Origin: Lenzites betulinus
Lineage: Eukaryota > Basidiomycota > Agaricomycetes > Polyporales > Polyporaceae
Direction of reading: 5' to 3'
NCBI GenBank assembly: GCA_022264855.1
Contig: JABYQU010000015.1
Coordinates: 558,001 to 622,000, forward strand
DNA length: 64,000 nucleotides
The position numbers were made by a program, and so were the translations under genes. The notes below the pieces were generated by a model. The model was given only the letters and a program-made list of their open reading frames with translations. It was not told where the DNA came from and searched no databases. How positions within the stretch are numbered: position 1 is the first letter of the stretch; each line of letters starts with the position of its first letter. Shown one piece after another: positions 55,907-64,000 of this stretch.

Positions 55907-57178
55907 ATGGACACCCGCTCGTACAAAGACATCCGGACCAAGTCCGGGCACACGTACCACACCTTCGTCGTCCCGCCCAAGGACGCGTCCAAAGTCACGC
56001 TTCTACTCGTGCACGGGTTCCCGTCTACGGCGCACGACTGGCGCAACCAAGCCGTGTTCTTCCTGAAGGCCGGGTATGGGGTGGTCGCGCCCGACCTCCT
56101 CGGCCACGGCGGCTCGGACAAACCGACAAACCTGCAGAGCTACGCTCCGAGCAAGATCTGCGCTGATCTCGTCGACCTGCTCAACCAGACGAAGATTGGT
56201 CGCGCTGTTGCGGTCGGGCACGACTGGTGAGATGAACGGGCCACCGCATATTGGTATGAGCTCTAACATGTTACGCGGTATCGCAGGGGCTCCATTGTCA
56301 CCTCGCGTCTCGCGTCGTACTACCCGGAGCGGTTTGCCGGATTCGCGTTCCTTGCTGGCGGATACTACCCGCTCCTCGCCGGCTTCGACGTGAAGACCGC
56401 GCTCGCGTTCAACATGCAGAACTTCAAGTCCGAGCTGTTCGGGTATTGGATGTAAGCCTCATTTCGGCCAGTGATAGTGTCTATCTCACAACACTGCAGG
56501 TTCCTTGCCGAGGACGGCGCGAAGGACATCGTGAACAAACATGTACGTTCATTTCCTCGTTCGTCGTACTCCTGCTTACATATCATGCTATGCTAGCTCG
56601 AGTCCATGCAGAGCATCTGGTACACATCCGACCCCGCGCTATGGAAGACCGTCCTCTCTCCCGCCGGCGCTCTCAAGCCGTGGCTGCAGGCAGACAAGAG
56701 GGCGCCGCTCGCCTCGTACATCACTCCCGAGGTTCGTCTCAGTCCCTCATCATCGTGCACCGCAGAATGTTGACCCTGCGGCGCGCGTTTCAGGAGAAGA
56801 CCCGCATGCTGAATGAGTGGCGCAAGACTGGGCTCGGCGCCTCGCTCAACTGGTACAAGGTCATGGCCACCGGCCTCATGTCCAAGGATGATGAAGGTGC
56901 GTGCCGTCCCCCCTCCACACTCGTCTCCCCGCGATTCTAACGAGTCGACGCGATCAGCCGTGAACAAGGAACGACTCGCGCTCACGCACCCTGTGTATTT
57001 CGCCGCGTGCGCGCGGGACCACGTCTGCCTCGCGGCGCCGTCCACGAAGATCGTGCGCGACTTCTGCCCGCGCGCGACCGTGGACACGTACGACACCGGG
57101 CACTGGGTGCAGCTCGAGGCTCCCGAGAAGCTCAACAAGGCGCTGTTGGCGTGGCTCGAAACCGCCGTCGGCAAGTGA
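55907..57178 (+). CDS. Alpha/beta-hydrolase, soluble epoxide hydrolase type
   Basis: Cytosolic hydrolase opening epoxides to diols. Start MDTRSYKDIRTKSGHTYHTF at 55907 (context ACCATGG). Oxyanion-hole motif LLVHGFPSTAHDWR; DLLGHGGSDKP; nucleophile elbow GHDWGSIV, with Asp split by an intron at 56229; cap domain with AFNMQNFKSELFGYW and SIWYTSDPALWK. NWYKVMATGL supplies a cap tyrosine as in epoxide hydrolases. The catalytic His is in DTYDTGHWVQLEAPEKL near the C-terminus. Nucleophile Asp rather than Ser separates it from lipases and esterases; a haloalkane dehalogenase is less likely given the HGFP motif and cap tyrosines. About six introns. Stop at 57178, convergent with the coiled-coil gene. 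Confidence 0.88.
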
Positions 57179-57506
57179 CACTGACTCGTGGTGACTGCGT
57201 TCGGTGTACGCGCTGTGTGTTCTGTGTCTGTATCTTTGAATTGTTGGATTGCTGTGGTGTTATCTGCTTTTGTTATCTGTCGTAGTGTACTCCGCTGTGT
57301 AATGTGTCTGCAAGACTGTTATTCAATGTCATGGTTTGTTTCGAGGTGTGGGTATCTTGATTGAGGTGAACGAATGTGAGGTCCGATGCGAGTACTATAC
57401 GTACAAGATGCTACAAATACTACTGAATGATACATGGACGCGGCGCAAAAACGAATAATTCCCAATAAGTGTAATGGGCACTGTGAGGGCCACGGCGCGC
57501 CTCCAT
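57179..57506. other. Convergent 3' region
   Basis: About 330 bp between two convergent stops; presumably overlapping 3' UTRs. No repeat or RNA gene seen. Confidence 0.4.
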
Positions 57507-60112
57507 TTACTGAAGCCCCGCCGCCCGCTGCGCGCCCCGCCGCTCCGCCTCCAACACGACCTTGGGCCCGCGCTTGGCCATCGCCCACAGAAAGAGCATC
57601 ACGACGACGATGAACTGCAGCCAGAGCCACGCCTCCAACATGAGCCCGACGACCCCGTCGCGCTTCGCCGGCTCCGCGACCGCCGCGCCCTCGCCCTGAG
57701 ACAGCCGCCGCAGCTCGAGCGAACGGTCCGCGATTTCTTCCTCTGCCTCGTGGTGCGGCGCGTCGTCGTCGATGTGCTCTCGCGCCTCCAAGGCCCGGAG
57801 GACGCCGCTCTCGCCAATGAGGGGGAACCCGAGGGTGGCCAGACTCGCACGGCTGCGCGCGCGCCGCACCTGCGACGCCGCGTCCTCAAACGTCTCACCC
57901 AGCGTCGCGCCGCCACCGCTCCCGGACCCAGACCCAACGCGCGCCCGTGCTTTCCCCTTCGCACCGGGCCCGGAAAGGGACTGCCGCTTGCGCAGGACGG
58001 TGTCCCGTAACGAGTCGGTGAAGCGGCCCTCGACCCAGCGGTTCGTGCGCGCGCGCATCGTCTGCGAGAGGCGCACCTGGCGCGTCGCCGCCGCGGGCCG
58101 CGTCTTGTCCGGGGTCGGGGTGGGCGGCTCGACGTGCAGCTGCACCGCGGGGTTGCGCGGCGGGGTAGAGGGCCCAGGCGCGTATTCGTCGGGCTCGTCT
58201 GCGCCGTCCGCGGGTGGAAAAACGATCGAGGGGGGTGCGGCGTGCGACTGCGTGGGGGAGCCCGGGGTGGATTGGGAGAGGTCGAGCGCGGCGAGGTCGT
58301 AGAGGCTGCTCGCGCGGAGATGGTGGTTGAAGCCGCGCTCGGGCCAGTCGTCGCCGTACTCGCTGCCGAGTTCGCTGCCTAGAGTCCGGCCGGCGTGCGG
58401 GCCGTCTATAGGCGTGTGTAGGGTGTTAAATGATGGCGATGGGGGAGCTATGCCGTCAGTTGCGGCGGTGGACCATGAGGATACATCGGCTGCACCGGCG
58501 GGTTGAGAGGCCCCGCGGAAATTTGGGGACACCTGCAAGGACGGCGGGTAGCCGCCTCCGCCTGATGGCGCTGGCTCTGGGTCGAAGAGGCCGACTACGG
58601 ACTTGCGGGCTTTGTGTCCTAGAGCGCCTCTGTGACCTGCCACGTCCTCACGAAGAGTGCTGTGCATGTCTTTGGAGATGCCGCTCGCGAAACCAGTGGT
58701 TCCCTCGTCCCCCAGAAGTCCACTCATATCACTAACCAATGTTCTGCGGAGGCTGCTGAATTTGATGGTATCGCCGGAGGGAATGCGTCTGCCCCAAGAG
58801 GGCTGTTCTGGCTCTTCAGGGTCCTCGATGTCGATGTCCGCCACGTCCAAGTAATCGTACACCCGTTTGATGCTGTCGACGTCCCACTGGGCCGCATGCA
58901 TCTGCTCTTCGGTGATCCGCTGCTGCTCCTTGATCTGTGTATTGGCCTCCTCTAGTTCACGGATCTTGGACATAAGTTGCGAGACGATAGCATACTCAAG
59001 CTGCAGCTGTGGAGGGCGGTCTTGGGCGGTGGTAGGCGGCGTAGAGAGGTAGGATCTGTCGTCGGCCTCTGGCAGATCGTCTTCAGACCGGTCGAAGGAG
59101 TCTTCGGAGGGACCGATAGATGTATCCGAAGGCTCAGAGGGCACATAAGGCCGTCTGTGAGGAGTGGACCGAGGGACTTCTGAAGGCGGCGCAAAATCCC
59201 TGATTTCATTCGCGTGCGATTCGGAGTCTGATAGGGATGCGGATTTTTCCTTCAGAGAGCGGACCCATGCCTCTCGCTCTTCCTTTCGTCGTTGGACCTC
59301 CTCCACGTTACCCGCTACCGCCTTGGCCTGTTCTTCGAGCTCCGCACCTCGAGCTTGCGTCTTGTCCAGCTCGTCGCGCAGTGTCTGGATCTCCTGCTCG
59401 AGCTTGCGCAGTTTACGCTTTCCCGCCTGATCGGCCTTCGAAGAGTCGGCCTCCAGCCTCTCCAGCTTGTCGATCAACTCCGCATTCTGGTCAGATAGGT
59501 GCGCCAGCTCCCCAGGCGTCACGGATATTCTCCGCGCGTGACGAAGGCGCGCGGCGGGCGGAAGAGGGTGTAGCGATTCATCAGAGGTCGAGGGGAACAA
59601 AATGCCGGCGTATGGCGACAGAGAGGTGTTGGGAGAGGTGATACGCGGGGATGTGGGGGTGGAGGGCGCGGGGGACGACATTCCCGCTGCGGGGAGACGG
59701 GCGAGGAGGACTTCATGCTTGGTCTTGAGCGCGACGTTATCCTCATACAGGCTCTTGCAGAGAGCCGAGGTGTAGCTCAGTTCTGAGACACGGGGATGAA
59801 TTCATGGGGAAACGCGCGAAGGAACCGTTGCGCACCTGTTTCACGCGTCTTGATGATCCCGTCTGCTTTGAGAAGCAGATCGGAGAGCTCTTCTCTCGAC
59901 TTCTCGCCCGTCCACTCGTTCAACGAACTGGAATTGCCACTCTGACCCGGCGGAGTAGTAGGTACAGGGCTTGGCGAGTTCAAGAGCACTCCAGAAAGAG
60001 GGGGAGCATAGGGCGGCGGAGGCGCATGCTGTGAATAATGTGGGGCACTTGACTTGCGGGTCTTCGCTGGTGGCAAAGGTCGGGGCGTGGCTACTGGGTT
60101 CGTAGACAGCAT
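57507..60112 (-). CDS. Coiled-coil protein with C-terminal membrane anchor
   Basis: Not identified to a named family. Exon 1, from MLSTNPVATPRPLPPAKTRK at 60112, is Pro/Ser-rich and contains EWTGEKSREELSDLLLKADG before a junction at about 59840. The second exon opens ELSYTSALCKSLYEDNVALK and runs uninterrupted for over 2.2 kb. Residues corresponding to 59530-59230 form a strong heptad-type coil (ELAHLSDQNAELIDKLERLE; LRKLEQEIQTLRDELDKTQA). A second coil follows at LMSKIRELEEANTQIKEQQR. Long disordered Ser/Pro-rich segments come next, then basic RARVGSGSGSGGGATLGETF. Near the end is a single hydrophobic helix (WLWLQFIVVVMLFLWAMA) followed by a short basic tail, the layout of a tail-anchored organelle or nuclear-envelope protein. 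About 830 residues. Function unknown; tethering or cytoskeletal linkage is a guess. Confidence 0.75.
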
Positions 60113-60781
60113 TGCCTCCCAGATAGCTGGACTGTTCGCGATAGAATGTGTATAGAAGGGAAAAACGAAGGTGGGTGCGCAAGGTCGGCCGTGTTGACTA
60201 GTTTGGGTGCAGAATGAAGATGGGGCAACTTTGATATTCTCGGAGGTCACGCACACATGTACGTACTACGCGCGCGGGTGCCAAACAGTGTTGAGATGCT
60301 GAGCATGTACTATGCAGTAGGTCCAGATACTGTCCAGATCAGAGTTACTGTACGAAGTTAAGCCGTGGAGCCAATCTAACGCGCACAGACTTTCGAATTA
60401 ATTCAAGTCAGTCAGCCGCACGACACGTCCCGCGATCAATATATATATTGATCGAAGTTGGGAAGAGACGAAGCTTGTTTTTTTCTGCCAACGACGTTCC
60501 GACAAACAGCTGAGACTCAACATGCAATACATCTGTGCGAGCTTGGTGGAGCTCGTCGTGCTCAGGTTACAGAACCGCCAGACACGCGCTTATAGGAAAC
60601 GCTGGATAGGGTGTTACAAGAATACATCACTAAAGACGTACATTTGCTTCCTGTGGGTCGAGTGCCTTTTCCCTAGTCTATGCTGCGTAACGAGCCCTGG
60701 TACATTTTCTTCCTTATACTACTTCTGTTGCCGCGTAGTCGTACAGTGATGCAGGTCGATGTGGTCTTAACGACAAGATGC
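60113..60781. other. Intergenic region with a perfect palindrome
   Basis: About 670 bp upstream of the coiled-coil gene and downstream of the transketolase-like gene. It holds a perfect 22-nt AT-rich palindrome at 60433-60454 centred on ATATATATAT. No gene seen. Confidence 0.4.
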
Positions 60782-63186
60782 TCACTGAGCAAGCTGGCGG
60801 ATCTTGAGGATGATGGCTGCGAACGCAAGGCATGAGCACCTGAGATGAGAGTGCAGCAGTGAACATCCACTCACACTGGGGGTCGAGGCCCTGGTGGGGG
60901 ATCTGCTCGGTCAGGCCACCGCAGCCCTCCTTGTTGGTGCCCATGTAACCGTAGCGAGGAGTGAGCTGGCGTTCTAGCAGCCAAGTACCGAACTTGGACC
61001 CGAGCTATAGTGTGATAGTGAGTATTTACCGCTGAGGGGACAAAATCGGGACTCACCCCAGTCTTCTGGTTGAGGGACTCGACGACCAAGACGAAGGGGC
61101 TCGTGCCAATCTTGCGGAGAGTTTGCTCATCGACCAAGTTGAGCGTGGGCTTGTTAATCAATCCGACGTTCAGGCCTTCCTTGCGGATACGAAGGACAGC
61201 ATCCCATGAGCGGTAGAGCATGTCGCCGTAGGAGACAACGTAGCCATCTGTACCCTCCGCGATGACCTCATCCTTGCCAGGGACGAACTCGTAGTTCTCG
61301 TCGTAGAACCGCGAACCGTCCTCCTTGAGGAGATATGGCACCTTCGAGCGCGTCGAGAACACGAACCGAACACCACGGTCGAAGAAGACACGTTGGATGA
61401 CTGCGGTCATCTGGGCGGGGTCCGCGGGGAAGTAGAGCCACGACTGGGTGTCGGCGAGACCATTATCCGCGAAGAACGAGTTGATGCCGAAGTGGCACGT
61501 GTTGTCTGCCATTTCGTCGACACCAGAGTGCGAGAAGTGGCACAGGACGTTGCAGAAGTTCAGGCGAGCCATGGTGATTTCAGAGATAACCATCTCCAGG
61601 AAAGCAGAGAACGTCGAGAAGACACCGAACTTGTCCTTGTCGAAGCCGAAACCGGCCGCAGCGCTGAAGTTTCCACGCTCCATGATGCCGGAGGGAACAA
61701 ACACCTCGGGGTGCTTCTGGTGGATGGCCTTCAAGCCAGTAGAGCCCTCGAGATCACCTGTATCGTCGCGCTCGGTCAAACCCTGACACACAGTCGCACC
61801 CTATCAAGACGTACTGTCAATGACCATGACCTTTTTGGCAGCCTCTTCCTTGGAGAGCTTGTCCAAAACGAGGTTGACAGCCTCTCCGAAGACGACACGG
61901 TTCGCCCCAAGCTCCTTGGACGAGCCTTCGTACAGATAAGGTACGGCGTTGGGCTTGATGTTGTTAAGGATGTTCGTGGCCATGTCCTGGGGGTAGCCAC
62001 GGGAGGCGAGGTACTTGATGGCAGCCTTGACGGGGATGACATCGTGACCGTGCGTGGTTCCTTCAATGTCGGCGACCTGGAAGTTATGTCAATCCTGCAT
62101 TGCAACGCATGTAATTTTATATACGCACACCAGGAGCCATCTTACGTTTGCAGACAACTGTGATTTCCGCAATGTTAGCATGGCTCTAGTAGCACAATCA
62201 ACCGAACGCACCTGCAGCGGGACCCTTGTGCGCAATAATCTGGCAAAGACCGCCCCAAAGCGCGTCGATGTCCTCGCCTTGTACAGTAATGACCTTCAAG
62301 CCGTGACCCGAGAGGGTCTTCTCGAGGTCGTATCCCTTCAGGTATTCAGACGGGTGACCGGCAATAGTGACGTCGTTGTCATCGATAATGAGCTTGACGT
62401 TAAGGCCCTGTGCAACGGCAAGACGGGCGGCCTCGGCATCGTTGCCTTCCTGAAAAGCGGCGTCTGTCAGGCCACACACGTGCGAGAGCATGGGAGAAAA
62501 ATCACCTGCTGGGAGCCATCGGATCCGAGCATGAACACGGTCTTATCACGGTTGGCGAGCGCGATACCGTTGACCCACGGCCAGACATGTCCAAGACGGC
62601 CGGAGGAGAACTTCACACCGGGGGTGAGACCGAGCTCGGGGTGGCCCGGGAGCTTCGAGTTGGCCTCGCGGTAATGGAGGAGATGCTCCCAAGGGATGTG
62701 CCCCTCCATCGCCGAGAGGAGATACTGAGTCGCAACACGGTGTCCTACGGCGAGTGTGTCAGGCATGTGCAACGAATGGTCCTCCGGAAAACCAACACGA
62801 ACCTGCCTCGTCGAAAAGAATAGGAAGGTAGCTGTCCGAGTAGTTGAAGAGGGACAAGAGCATTGTCACCTCTGGGACAGTGTCAAAGGCACCACCTGGA
62901 AAGTGATACGGATGAGAGAAGGATATAAATTAGTCGAGTGGGCGTACCGGTGTGTCCGCTGACGCCCCGCGCAGCGCCGGTCGCGGTGAACAGTACGATA
63001 GCATCGCGCATGATCTGAATGTTGCTCTTAAGAGCAGCCTTTTGCTCTGCCGTGAGCTGGGGCTTCGACGGGTCGAGCGTAAGCCTGACATTAATTGGTG
63101 AGGGCGCGCAGGTCGGTACGGGGTGCGTGTACACACTTCTGAAGCTTGCTCATGTCGATTGGGAACGTCGCCTCTGTGCCAGCCAT
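60782..63186 (-). CDS. Divergent transketolase-family enzyme
   Basis: Thiamine-diphosphate enzyme with the two-domain transketolase fold. Start MAGTEATFPIDMSKLQ at 63186. N-terminal (PP) domain: TATGAARGVSGHTGGAFDTV, EAGHRVATQYLLSAMEGHIP, SSGRLGHVWPWVNGIALANR, the cofactor motif FMLGSDGSQQEGNDAEAARL with IIDDNDVTIAGHP. Pyrimidine domain: ANRVVFGEAVNLVLDKLS, MVIDSDLEGSTGLKAI, and the cofactor-activating Glu in VPSGIMERGNFSAAAGFGF. The C-terminal domain has VGLINKPTLNLVDEQTL and ends AAIILKIRQLAQ after a 37-nt intron; the stop is at 60782. Motifs are clear but differ from housekeeping transketolase (for example GSDGS rather than GDGC), so this is probably a fungal paralogue with altered substrate; dihydroxyacetone synthase and phosphoketolase fit less well. 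Confidence 0.8.
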
Positions 63187-63655
63187 GTTGGAAAAGTTAA
63201 CGTCGTAGATGTATGAAGAGACAGAAAGGACGAGGTGGTGGGGGAATGAGAGAGGGTCGTGAAGGAGCTGATCTTGGAGGAGATAAACCGCAAGCGCGGC
63301 CGCCCTCTGACGTCTATTCTCAGGCTATAACTTTCGGCTATTCCGGTCCGAAACCCCGAGGGAATCGGTGCCACGCGAGTCCCTGACGCTTCCTAGATGA
63401 ATATTCCCTACGACGCAACCGCGTCTATACCTGGATTAAACAATCAAACGTCGCACACAACCTGAGTTAAACGAAAGACTCCCACCTTATCATACTGGAG
63501 AGTGCCGGCAGCGTACAGCTGGGCCCTACTAATCACGGAGAGTCTGTCATCATGATACATATCTACAGCGTGCGATATTTGCAGCATGACAGTAGGAGGA
63601 AGGAGCCAATTGCGAGAATACATGGGGGGAGTGCATGCAGTATTACTGATACCAA
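63187..63655. other. Intergenic region
   Basis: About 470 bp between the start of the transketolase-like gene and the stop of the nucleoporin. It should hold the former's promoter. No repeat or RNA gene seen. Confidence 0.4.
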
Positions 63656-64000
63656 CTACTTTTGCGCGTTCTGTCCTACGCTAGAGCCGAAAGAAAACGC
63701 GCCGGAGGATGCCCCAAAACCGAATGAGCTTGCGCCAGGCTGGGAGGCGGGAGGGGCGCCGAACGGCGAGGACGCAGCAGGGGTAGCCGCGTTGCCTGAA
63801 GAAGGCGTCGCCCCAAAGCCGAATGATGAAGGGGTGGACGCAGCGGGCGTCGTGCTGCTAGTCCCGGCACTGGGCGCTCCAAAGTTGAAAGACAACGATG
63901 GTTTGCCCGTGGTCGATGCCGGGGTTGTCGTGAACGATGACGCTGCACCATTGCCTCCGAAGGCGAACGTAGCCTTGCTTCCATCGGAAGCGCCTGGAGT
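63656..64000 (-). CDS. FG-repeat nucleoporin, C-terminal fragment
   Basis: Open to the window edge and read on the minus strand, ending at 63656. The composition is almost only Ser, Thr, Ala, Gly, Pro and Phe with FG units: KATFAFGGNGAASSF, SLSFNFGAPSAGTSS, SSFGFGATPSSGNAATP, SPFGAPPASQPG, SSFGFGASSGAFSFGSS, ending VGQNAQK. This is the FG-rich segment of a nuclear pore protein that binds transport receptors. With FG repeats at the extreme C-terminus, a Nup1/Nup153-like or Nup2-like protein is possible, but which nucleoporin cannot be told from this piece. Confidence 0.8.
   Translation of the reverse strand, partial: TPGASDGSKATFAFGGNGAASSFTTTPASTTGKPSLSFNFGAPSAGTSSTTPAASTPSSFGFGATPSSGNAATPAASSPFGAPPASQPGASSFGFGASSGAFSFGSSVGQNAQK

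Noticed and set aside
1..64000. CRISPR arrays, bacterial operons, rRNA genes
   Set aside because: Nothing of the kind seen; the sequence is eukaryotic with spliced genes.

Overview
The window reads as nuclear DNA of a filamentous basidiomycete, most likely an Agaricomycete. Nearly every gene is split by many short introns (about 45-65 nt, GT...AG), genes are packed tightly on both strands, coding DNA is moderately GC-rich, and the gene set is fungal. The species cannot be named from the sequence alone. Exon joins and starts given here were read by eye and are not backed by transcripts.

Layout. 1-3055 (-): 5' part of the inositol pyrophosphate kinase/phosphatase VIP1/Asp1, running off the left edge. 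3572-7875 (+): Cu+-ATPase CCC2 with four metal-binding domains. 7976-11249 (-): gamma-tubulin complex GCP3. 11922-18365 (+): IQGAP-type cytokinesis scaffold. 18611-21127 (-): MFS transporter of the Dal5/anion:cation symporter family. 21128-29150: accessory stretch with two unrecognised genes (25619-27121 and 23130-25426, both -), bracketed by a diverged 370-395 bp direct repeat (21821 and 28502), plus hairpin-rich DNA. 29151-31724 and 32851-35418 (both -): tandem ferric reductases. 35609-44371 (+): a nearly complete LINE retrotransposon with a zinc-knuckle ORF1, an endonuclease-RT-RNase H ORF2 broken by one frameshift, a 32-A tail and a short target-site duplication. 44996-46701 (+): nucleolar RRM protein NOP13. 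46955-49198 (-): prolyl hydroxylase TPA1/Ofd1. 50984-52593 (-): four-helix membrane protein with a His-rich tail. 53927-54882 (-): HIG1-domain protein RCF2. 55907-57178 (+): alpha/beta-hydrolase of the epoxide hydrolase type. 57507-60112 (-): coiled-coil protein with a C-terminal membrane anchor. 60782-63186 (-): divergent transketolase-family enzyme. 63656-64000 (-): C-terminus of an FG-repeat nucleoporin, running off the right edge.

How parts fit together. The ferric reductases and CCC2 belong to one physiological route in fungi: surface ferric/cupric reduction, and copper loading of the multicopper ferroxidase in the secretory pathway. Both reductase genes seem to have had the same iron-type GATA site (ATCWGATAA class) about 195 bp before the ATG. 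In the first gene it is still there (31916-31926). In the second, the LINE appears to have landed between gene and site, so the matching motif now lies beyond the LINE tail at 44383-44391. Subtracting the LINE and one target duplication puts that motif 194-202 bp from the ATG, against 192-200 bp in the intact gene. This inferred promoter-splitting insertion is the most interesting observation in the window.
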